Source: an uncultured Lachnospiraceae bacterium
Lineage (GTDB): Bacteria > Bacillota > Clostridia > Lachnospirales > Lachnospiraceae
Assembly (NCBI GenBank): GCA_902782625.1
Contig: CACZNZ010000020.1
Span: 1 to 12,662 of the forward strand
Direction: 5' to 3'
DNA length: 12,662 bases
In this document: one piece after another, positions 7,162 through 12,662 of the stretch
How the letters are laid out: each line of letters begins with the position of its first letter
Numbering within the stretch: position 1 is the stretch's first letter
Made by a program: the position numbers and the translations under genes
Notes under the pieces: model-generated
Databases searched by the model: none
The model's input: only the letters and a program-made list of their open reading frames with translations
Told to the model about the DNA's origin: nothing

Positions 7162-8694
7162 GTGGAAGCACCTTATGCTATTGAAATGCTCAACATTACG
7201 AAGCGTTTCCCCGGAATTATCGCCAATGACAATATCACGCTGCAGCTCAAGAAGGGGGAAATTCATGCTCTCCTGGGAGAGAACGGCGCAGGAAAGTCTA
7301 CGCTGATGAGCGTGCTGTTCGGCCTTTATCAGGCGGAAGAAGGTGTGATCCGGAAAGACGGCAAAGAAGTTGTCATCAATAATCCAAACGATGCCAATGA
7401 TCTGGGGATCGGTATGGTGCATCAGCATTTCAAACTGGTGGAATGCTTCTCCGTCCTTGACAACATCATCCTTGGCGTAGAACCGGTGGAAAAAGGCCTG
7501 CTCAAAAAAGATGAAGCAAGGAAAAAGATCCTGGAACTTTCTGAGAAATATCATCTGCAGGTAGATCCGGACGCCATCATAGAAAATGTTACCGTCGGAA
7601 TGCAGCAGAGAACGGAAATCTTAAAGATGCTTTATCGGGATAATGAGATTCTGATCTTTGACGAGCCGACAGCGGTGCTGAGTGTTCAGGAGATCCATGA
7701 GCTGATGCAGATCATGAAGAATCTGGCCAAAGAGGGAAAGAGCATCCTGTTTATTTCCCATAAGCTTAATGAGATCATGGAGGTTTCTGACCGGTGCACG
7801 ATCTTAAGAAAAGGAAAATATATCGACACCGTGGATACGGCAGATATGACTCCGGAAAAACTATCTGCCATGATGGTAGGGCGTGATGTAAGCTTTGAAG
7901 TCGATAAGAAAAAAGCAGAGCCGAAGGAAGTTGTTCTTGATGTCAAGAATATCTCGATCGCCGGCCATGACCATAAGAAAGATTCCGTCCATGATGTGAC
8001 TTTCCAGGTTCGAAGCGGAGAGATTGTCTGTATCGCCGGCATTGACGGCAACGGCCAGTCAGAACTTGTCTATGGAATCTCCGGGCTGGAACCACTCAAA
8101 AGCGGACAGATTTTTCTGGGAGATAAGGATGTTTCCAAAGAATCCATCAGGCAGAGATCGATACTGGGAACCAGCCATATCCCGGAAGACCGGCACAAAT
8201 ACGGTATGGTGCTGGATTATACTCTCGAAGATAATATTGTTCTGCAGAGATATTTCCACGAGGATTTCACCGGCAGATTCGGTTTTCTCCGGAGAGATAA
8301 TATACGAAAATACGCTAACAGGCTCATCGAAGAATATGATGTGCGGTCCGGGCAGGGACCGGAGACGATTGCAAGGGCCATGTCAGGCGGAAACCAGCAG
8401 AAAGCGGTCATCGCCCGTGAGATCGACAAGGATCCCAAACTGCTGATCGCCGTACAGCCAACCAGAGGTGTGGATATCGGCGCCATTGAGATGATCCACA
8501 GTCAGCTCGTAAAAGAGAGAGACGAAGGAAAAGCTGTTTTGCTGATCAGTCTTGAACTTGATGAAGTTATGGACGTCTCCGACCGGATTCTCGTCATGTA
8601 TGAAGGAGAGATCGTCGGAGAATTTGATCCGGAAAATGTGACAGTAGAAGAACTCGGTCTGTATATGACCGGAGCAAAGAGACAGGAGGTGTAA
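7162..8694 (+). CDS. nucleoside ABC importer ATPase with two nucleotide-binding domains (NupO-like)
   Basis: Cytoplasmic ATPase of 510 residues, the normal length for BMP-type importer ATPases, with two fused ABC domains. Domain 1 has Walker [10 protein letters not shown] from 39, the family-specific signature TVGMQQR (Val145-Gly146), Walker B DE at 167-168 and FISHK. Domain 2 has a degenerate Walker A (GIDGNGQSE, glycine at 296), a full signature MSGGNQQK (Ser408) and a Walker B ending in VQPTRG, where Gln432 replaces the catalytic Glu. This asymmetry, one working and one non-canonical ATP site, is usual for NupO/RnsA-like and sugar-type (RbsA) ATPases, so it is not damage. Translation begins at GTG, supported by AAAGGCGGG upstream. 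It lies between the binding-protein gene and the two permeases; 4 bases separate it from the next start. Confidence 0.94.
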   Translation: MEAPYAIEMLNITKRFPGIIANDNITLQLKKGEIHALLGENGAGKSTLMSVLFGLYQAEEGVIRKDGKEVVINNPNDANDLGIGMVHQHFKLVECFSVLDNIILGVEPVEKGLLKKDEARKKILELSEKYHLQVDPDAIIENVTVGMQQRTEILKMLYRDNEILIFDEPTAVLSVQEIHELMQIMKNLAKEGKSILFISHKLNEIMEVSDRCTILRKGKYIDTVDTADMTPEKLSAMMVGRDVSFEVDKKKAEPKEVVLDVKNISIAGHDHKKDSVHDVTFQVRSGEIVCIAGIDGNGQSELVYGISGLEPLKSGQIFLGDKDVSKESIRQRSILGTSHIPEDRHKYGMVLDYTLEDNIVLQRYFHEDFTGRFGFLRRDNIRKYANRLIEEYDVRSGQGPETIARAMSGGNQQKAVIAREIDKDPKLLIAVQPTRGVDIGAIEMIHSQLVKERDEGKAVLLISLELDEVMDVSDRILVMYEGEIVGEFDPENVTVEELGLYMTGAKRQEV

Positions 8695-8698
8695 ATCC

Positions 8699-9835
8699 AT
8701 GAATTCCACGAAAGAGAAAAAATCCTGGTCTTCCAATGAGAGTGTCCAGACAGTGATCGCTTCCCTGATCTGTATTCTTCTTGGTCTGCTGGTTGGTTAT
8801 ATCGTTCTGTTATTCATCAATCCTGCCGGGGCAACAAATGCCATGCTTGCCATACTGAAGAACTTCCTGTATTTCCCGCGTCCTGCCGTGGCGCTTGAAT
8901 ACTTTGGTTCCACATTGGCCAAGACAGCTCCTCTTCTGATGTGTACACTTTCCATTTTGTTCGCCTATAAAGTAGGACTGTTTAACATCGGGGCATCAGG
9001 ACAGTATACGGTGGGAGCCGGCTGTTGTCTGTATCTCGCACTTGCCTACCATATGCCGTGGTACGTATGTATGGTTGCAGCTATGATCGGTGGAGGAATT
9101 TTAGGAGCCATTGCCGGAGCACTGAAAGCATACCGCAATGTCAATGAAGTTATCGCCTGTATCATGATCAACTGGCTGAGCCTTTACGGTATCAATATGC
9201 TGCTTACCCGGGTAAAGGAATCAACGAATTCTTATACTTTTGCATTAAGGACCAACAATCCTTCTGCACTGATTCCCGGGTTAGGCCTGGAGAGTCTTTT
9301 CTCCAATAACCGTTATGTGACGATTGCCATTCCTCTTGCGATTGCATTTGCCATTCTGGTATGGATCATTTTAGAGAAGACAAAACTCGGTTATGAACTT
9401 AAGGCGACCGGCTACAATAAAAATGCGGCAAAATATGCCGGTATGAGAGAGAAGAGAAACATTATCCTGACGATGTTTATGTCCGGATGTCTTGCGGGGC
9501 TTGGCGCATCCTTCCTGTATCTGAGCGGAATCGAACAATGGTCCTGTGCACAGACAAATGTGCCGGCCATGGGATTTAACGGAATCGCTGCAGCATTTCT
9601 TGGAGGGCTTCATCCGATCGGAAGTATTTTAGCGGCATTCTTTATCCAGCATATCACCAGTGGAGGATCTTACGTAGATAAGATGATCTATGCTTCTCAG
9701 ATCTCCGATCTGATTTCCGCGATTATCATCTATTTCTGCAGTTTCGTCTTCCTCTTAAGACATATCATGAGACAGAGAGTGATGAAAAAGATGCACAAGC
9801 TTCATAAAACCCAGGAAGGGGGTGTGAGCGCATGA
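8699..9835 (+). CDS. nucleoside ABC importer permease 1 (NupP-like)
   Basis: Membrane subunit of 378 residues in the BPD_transp_2 (LivH/RbsC-like) permease family. A short charged N-terminus (NSTKEKKSWSS) precedes a first helix at about 17-41. About eight or nine further hydrophobic segments follow. Family marks are LFNIGASGQ, the cytoplasmic coupling segment NEVIACIMINW, and GYELKATGYNKNAAKYAGM. The helix with GFNGIAAAFLGGLHPIGS corresponds to the conserved late segment. The C-terminus is basic and cytoplasmic-like (RQRVMKKMHKLHK). ATG 8699 follows CAGGAGGT, which overlaps the end of the ATPase gene. The stop overlaps the next start by ATGA, which points to equimolar production of the two permeases. 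Confidence 0.93.
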   Translation: MNSTKEKKSWSSNESVQTVIASLICILLGLLVGYIVLLFINPAGATNAMLAILKNFLYFPRPAVALEYFGSTLAKTAPLLMCTLSILFAYKVGLFNIGASGQYTVGAGCCLYLALAYHMPWYVCMVAAMIGGGILGAIAGALKAYRNVNEVIACIMINWLSLYGINMLLTRVKESTNSYTFALRTNNPSALIPGLGLESLFSNNRYVTIAIPLAIAFAILVWIILEKTKLGYELKATGYNKNAAKYAGMREKRNIILTMFMSGCLAGLGASFLYLSGIEQWSCAQTNVPAMGFNGIAAAFLGGLHPIGSILAAFFIQHITSGGSYVDKMIYASQISDLISAIIIYFCSFVFLLRHIMRQRVMKKMHKLHKTQEGGVSA

Positions 9836-10770
9836 GTCTGTTATTACAGTATACTTTAATCTATGCTTCTGTATTGTTTTTAGTTGCGCTTGGCGGATGT
9901 TTCTCCGAACATAGTGGAGTGATCAACCTCGGACTGGAGGGGGTTATGGTCATGGGAGCGCTTGGCGGAGCGCTGGTCATGAAATATATGAATGGTTTGT
10001 CCGGGTTGCCGATGTTTCTTATGGTAGTGGTCGGAAGTGTTGTATTCGGATTAGTGTTCTCCCTCCTGCTTGCCGTAGCGGCGATCAATTTCAATGCGGA
10101 CCAGACACTGGTCGGAACGGCGATGAATATGCTGGCAACGGCAGCGGCTACCGTATTCGTGAAAGCAATCAATATGGCACAGGATCAGAATAATGTATCT
10201 TCTACAATCCAGTATATCGACCAGAAAAAATCTCTCTCTTTCCATTTGGGAAGATTCGAGATCAACGGATTTATGATCCTTTCGATTCTGATTCTGATCG
10301 GATCATGCATCCTGCTTTACCGCACCAGATTCGGACTACGACTGATGGCCTGCGGCGAGCATCCCCAGGCTGCGGATTCCGTGGGAATCAATGTATACCG
10401 CATGCGTTATGCAGGTGTTATGATCTCCGGTATCCTCGGCGGACTAGGCGGAATCGCCTATATCACAGCAGGTGTCAGTGAGTGGAAATTTGAAAATGGT
10501 GTGGCAGGTTTCGGTTTCCTGGCACTGGCCGTTATGATCTTTGGTCAGTGGAAGCCGGTCAACATTGCCCTGGCTGCCCTGCTGTTCGGCCTGTTCAGAG
10601 CACTGTCCAATGTCTATACCGGATTCGATATCCTCGTGGCACTGCGTCTGCCAAGTATGATCTACAATATGCTTCCTTATATTATTTCCCTGATCGTGCT
10701 TGCGGTGGCATCCCAGAATTCGAGGGCACCGAAAGCAGAAGGTATTCCTTATGATAAAGGAAAGAGATAA
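9832..10770 (+). CDS. nucleoside ABC importer permease 2 (NupQ-like)
   Basis: Second, smaller membrane subunit (312 residues) of the BPD_transp_2 family, forming a heterodimer with the NupP-like protein. The conserved N-terminal segment SGVINLGLEGVMVMGA is present, followed by several hydrophobic helices. The coupling/loop region FGLRLMACGEHPQAADSVGI is followed by ISGILGGLGGIAYI and the family motif GFGFLALAVMIFGQWKP. Length and order (binding protein, ATPase, large permease, small permease) match Bacillus nupNOPQ and streptococcal rnsBACD. It starts within the stop of the preceding gene (ATGA) with a G-rich site (GGGGGTG) upstream. It is the last gene of the operon and is followed after 10 bases by a strong terminator. 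Confidence 0.93.
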   Translation: MSLLLQYTLIYASVLFLVALGGCFSEHSGVINLGLEGVMVMGALGGALVMKYMNGLSGLPMFLMVVVGSVVFGLVFSLLLAVAAINFNADQTLVGTAMNMLATAAATVFVKAINMAQDQNNVSSTIQYIDQKKSLSFHLGRFEINGFMILSILILIGSCILLYRTRFGLRLMACGEHPQAADSVGINVYRMRYAGVMISGILGGLGGIAYITAGVSEWKFENGVAGFGFLALAVMIFGQWKPVNIALAALLFGLFRALSNVYTGFDILVALRLPSMIYNMLPYIISLIVLAVASQNSRAPKAEGIPYDKGKR

Positions 10771-10780
10771 ATGAAACCAT

Positions 10781-10811
10781 CTCCGGAGTCTTATGGCTTC
10801 GGAGTTTTTTT
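10781..10811 (+). terminator. intrinsic terminator of the nucleoside-importer operon
   Basis: CTCCGGAG (10781-10788) pairs with CTTCGGAG (10797-10804) over 8 bp with one G-U pair and an 8-base loop. Seven T follow directly (10805-10811). It begins 10 bases after the permease stop and separates this operon from the peroxide-defence promoter. Confidence 0.9.
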
Positions 10812-10843
10812 AAAATAAAAAACTATAAAATACAGAAAATGTG

Positions 10844-10872
10844 TTGACAAAATATATTTTATCAAATATAAT
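10844..10872 (+). promoter_or_regulatory. perfect-consensus sigma-A promoter of the peroxide-defence operon
   Basis: TTGACA (10844-10849), a 17-base spacer and TATAAT (10867-10872) match the vegetative consensus at every position. Transcription should start near 10879, leaving a leader of about 33 bases that includes AAGGAGG. Such a strong promoter in front of a stress gene implies a repressor. Confidence 0.88.
10853..10870. promoter_or_regulatory. inverted repeat inside the promoter spacer (peroxide-repressor operator candidate)
   Basis: TATATTT (10853-10859) and AAATATA (10864-10870) are perfect 7-bp inverted copies around TATC, reaching into the -10 box. MarR/OhrR proteins bind AT-rich inverted repeats in just this position. 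An OhrR-like gene is encoded two genes downstream, which makes autoregulation plausible. A PerR/Fur-type box is an alternative. AT-rich DNA gives such repeats by chance fairly often. Confidence 0.45.
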
Positions 10873-10911
10873 ATAGAAAAACATAAAAAGAACCTAAGGA
10901 GGATATATATT

Positions 10912-11457
10912 ATGAGTATTTATGATTATTCAGTAACAAAAGCAGACGGTAAGGAATTTTCTTTAAAAGCATATGAAGGAAAAGTGGTATTGATTGTCAA
11001 TACGGCAACTGGCTGCGGATTTACACCACAGTACAAAGATATTGAGGATATGTATGAGCTGTTCCATGCCCAGGGATTTGAAGTACTCGACATCCCATGT
11101 AATCAGTTTGCAGGCCAGACACCCGGAACAGACGAGGAGATCCATGAGTTCTGCCAGCTTCATTACAATACCCAGTTTGATCAGATGAAGAAATCTGATG
11201 TAAACGGGGAGAATGCTCTTCCTTTATACGGATATCTGAAATCTCAGAAAGGATTTGAAGGATTCGGCAGAGGACCGAAGGCTCTTGCCATGGGCGCGAT
11301 GCTTAAGAAAATCGACAAAGATTATAAGAATAATCCCGAGATCAAGTGGAACTTTACGAAATTCGTCATTGACAGAGAAGGAAATGTTGTGGCACGTTTT
11401 GAGCCGACAGCCAGCATGAAAGAAGTATCAGCCTGCGTTCAGAAATATCTGAAATAA
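10912..11457 (+). CDS. glutathione peroxidase family thiol peroxidase (cysteine type)
   Basis: Reduces hydrogen peroxide or organic hydroperoxides; 181 residues, cytoplasmic. The peroxidatic Cys is Cys35 in TATGCGFTPQY, encoded by TGC, so it is not a selenoprotein. The catalytic partners are Gln69 (CNQFAGQ), Trp146 and Asn147 (IKWNFTKF). A further Cys81 in EIHEFC lies 46 residues after Cys35, close to the 48-residue spacing of the resolving Cys in plant-type GPx enzymes, which accept electrons from thioredoxin rather than glutathione. The stretch at 114-142 is somewhat longer than in short bacterial homologues. ATG 10912 has AAGGAGG about 9 bases upstream. The next gene is a thioredoxin-reductase-like flavoprotein, which fits thioredoxin-dependent function. 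Expression is probably controlled by the OhrR-like protein of the same operon. Family assignment is firm; the electron donor is inferred. Confidence 0.94.
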   Translation: MSIYDYSVTKADGKEFSLKAYEGKVVLIVNTATGCGFTPQYKDIEDMYELFHAQGFEVLDIPCNQFAGQTPGTDEEIHEFCQLHYNTQFDQMKKSDVNGENALPLYGYLKSQKGFEGFGRGPKALAMGAMLKKIDKDYKNNPEIKWNFTKFVIDREGNVVARFEPTASMKEVSACVQKYLK

Positions 11458-11500
11458 GAATCAGGAAGCGGCAGGAAAACTGTCAGGAGGTAGACATACG

Positions 11501-12388
11501 ATGGAAAGATATGATATTGCGATTATCGGAACGGGACCTGCAGGATTGTCTGCAGCGATCACGGCAAAGATCAGGAATAAAAAGATTCTTCTGATTGGCA
11601 ACAAAGATTTCAGCAACAAGCTTCAGAAAGCACATCTGATCAAGAATTATCTTGGATTTCCGAGCGTTTCCGGAAAGGATCTGGCGAAAGCATTTGAAAG
11701 TCATCTTGAGGATATGGGCATAGAGATCACGGAAGAAAAAGTGAACGCAGTATATTCCATGGGTGAATTTTTTGCTCTGCAGACAGCAGAAAACATGTAT
11801 GAAGCCACAACCGTTATTCTCGCAACCGGAGTCATGGCCGGAAAGATGTATCCGGGCGAAGAGGAACTGCTCGGACGCGGCGTCAGCTATTGCGCGACCT
11901 GCGATGCTCCTTTGTACGGAGGAAAGACGGCTGCGATTATCGGCTCTTCCCCGAAAGAAGAGGCAGAAGCGGAATTTTTGGCAGAGGTTGCCTCGAAAGT
12001 ATTCTATATCCCGACTTACAAAGGGGAGATACAGTTAGCTGACAATATCGAGATTGTCAGAGAAAAGCCGAAATCCATCGAAGAATCAGACGGCATCAGA
12101 AAACTTAAGACAGATCGGGGCGATTATGAGGTGGACGGCGTCTTTATCTTGAGAGAGAGCGTTTCTCCCGGACAGCTGGTTCCGGGGCTTGAGGTAGACA
12201 AAAATCATGTCAAAGTTAACCGAAAGATGGAGACGAGTATCCCGGGATGTTTCGCCTGCGGAGATATCGTCGGAGAACCCTATCAGTATATCAAATCTGC
12301 CGGAGAAGGGAATATCGCAGCTTTGTCTGCCGTATCCTATCTGGCGGCACTCAGAAGGAAACAGTTAGAGCAAAATGAATCAGAATAA
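11501..12388 (+). CDS. thioredoxin-reductase-like flavoprotein lacking NADPH motifs (ferredoxin-linked type likely)
   Basis: FAD-dependent disulphide reductase of 295 residues, slightly shorter than NADPH thioredoxin reductases (about 310). The FAD-binding GTGPAG is at 10-15, the active disulphide CATC at 131-134, and the second FAD motif ACGDIVGEPYQYIKSAGEG near the C-terminus. The nucleotide-binding domain departs from the canonical enzyme: GxGxxA reads GSSPKE from 148, and the HRR motif that grips the NADPH phosphate is replaced by IPTYKG at 170-175. Loss of these motifs is the mark of ferredoxin-dependent flavin thioredoxin reductases known from clostridia, and of a few other donor-independent relatives. 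I infer the ferredoxin-linked type. CAGGAGGT lies 9 bases before ATG 11501, 43 bases after the peroxidase stop. The 3' end overlaps the regulator gene by 14 bases. Confidence 0.88.
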   Translation: MERYDIAIIGTGPAGLSAAITAKIRNKKILLIGNKDFSNKLQKAHLIKNYLGFPSVSGKDLAKAFESHLEDMGIEITEEKVNAVYSMGEFFALQTAENMYEATTVILATGVMAGKMYPGEEELLGRGVSYCATCDAPLYGGKTAAIIGSSPKEEAEAEFLAEVASKVFYIPTYKGEIQLADNIEIVREKPKSIEESDGIRKLKTDRGDYEVDGVFILRESVSPGQLVPGLEVDKNHVKVNRKMETSIPGCFACGDIVGEPYQYIKSAGEGNIAALSAVSYLAALRRKQLEQNESE

Positions 12389-12662
12389 CAACAACTATGA
12401 AAAACTGAAACTGGAAAACCAGCTGTGTTTTCCTCTATACGCCTGTGCGAGAAAGGTGACGAATCTTTATCATCCATTCCTGAAAGAACTCGGGATTACC
12501 TATACACAGTACCTGGTATTCCTGGTCCTCTGGGAAGAGGATCATCTGACCGTCGGAGAGATTGGAAGGAGGCTTTATCTTGATAACGGGACACTGACAC
12601 CGCTTCTCAAAAAGATGGAGAAAGCCGGGTTTGTGACAAGGACCCGTCTGAAAGAAGATGAG
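12375..12662 (+). CDS. ohrR: OhrR/MarR-family organic hydroperoxide sensor repressor (3' end outside window)
   Basis: The first 96 residues of a MarR-type winged-helix repressor read to the right edge without a stop. The N-terminal pattern KLENQLCFPLYACARK, then LGITYTQYLVFLVLWEE, LYLDNGTLTPLLKKMEKAGFVTRTR and KEDE follows Bacillus OhrR closely. Cys18 corresponds to the peroxide-sensing N-terminal Cys of OhrR (Cys15 in Bacillus). Oxidation of this residue by organic hydroperoxide releases the repressor from DNA. Cys24 is an additional cysteine near it. Whether a C-terminal second Cys exists, as in two-Cys OhrR, cannot be seen. ATG 12375 lies inside the flavoprotein gene (14-base overlap, different frame), so translation is probably coupled. 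Finding it in one operon with a peroxidase suggests that it represses the promoter at 10844. Confidence 0.9.
   Translation, partial: MNQNNNNYEKLKLENQLCFPLYACARKVTNLYHPFLKELGITYTQYLVFLVLWEEDHLTVGEIGRRLYLDNGTLTPLLKKMEKAGFVTRTRLKEDE

Noticed and set aside
8044..8475. Apparent decay of the second ATP site of the nucleoside-importer ATPase
   Set aside because: Degenerate Walker A and Gln432 in place of the catalytic Glu are normal for BMP-type importer ATPases; the frame is intact and full length.
11014..11016. Selenocysteine codon in the glutathione peroxidase
   Set aside because: The peroxidatic position is encoded by TGC (Cys35), so no recoding is needed.
1..12662. Mobile element, CRISPR array or anti-phage system
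   Set aside because: No transposase, integrase, terminal repeats, regularly spaced repeats or defence-type domains were found; all genes have metabolic, transport or redox roles.

Overview
The window looks like a stretch of a Bacillota genome, most likely class Clostridia and close to gut Lachnospiraceae. This is an inference from strong AGGAGG-type ribosome binding sites, sigma-A-type promoters, short or overlapping gene junctions, a four-gene BMP-type nucleoside importer like Bacillus nupNOPQ, and a thioredoxin-reductase-like flavoprotein that resembles the clostridial ferredoxin-linked type. All ten complete genes and the two genes cut by the window edges lie on the + strand. I see no insertion sequence, prophage, CRISPR array, tRNA or rRNA.

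Region 1 (1-5647) is the distal part of a peptide uptake and degradation operon. It holds the end of a DppC/OppC-type permease, the two paired ATPases DppD-like and DppF-like (joined by an ATGA overlap), an M32 (Taq-type) metallocarboxypeptidase, and an amidohydrolase with the full ligand set of prolidase/Xaa-dipeptidase-like enzymes. The binding protein and the first permease presumably lie to the left of the window. The logic is import of short peptides followed by cytoplasmic trimming.

Region 2 (about 5717-10811) is a separate nucleoside-importer operon. A 257-base intergenic stretch carries a long inverted repeat and a good sigma-A promoter. It is followed by the BMP-family binding protein, a stem-loop that may uncouple binding-protein from transporter expression, the double-domain ATPase (GTG start), two permeases, and a clear intrinsic terminator. 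The binding protein is odd: its signal peptide has no lipobox cysteine.

Region 3 (10844-12662) is a peroxide-defence operon behind a perfect-consensus promoter (TTGACA, 17 bases, TATAAT) whose spacer contains an inverted repeat. It encodes a cysteine-type glutathione peroxidase, a thioredoxin-reductase-like flavoprotein that keeps CATC and the FAD motif but lacks recognisable NADPH motifs, and an OhrR/MarR-type organic-peroxide sensor cut off by the window end. A plausible reading is ferredoxin -> flavoprotein -> thioredoxin -> peroxidase, controlled by OhrR. This is the most interesting part of the window. I do not see a wholly new type of system.
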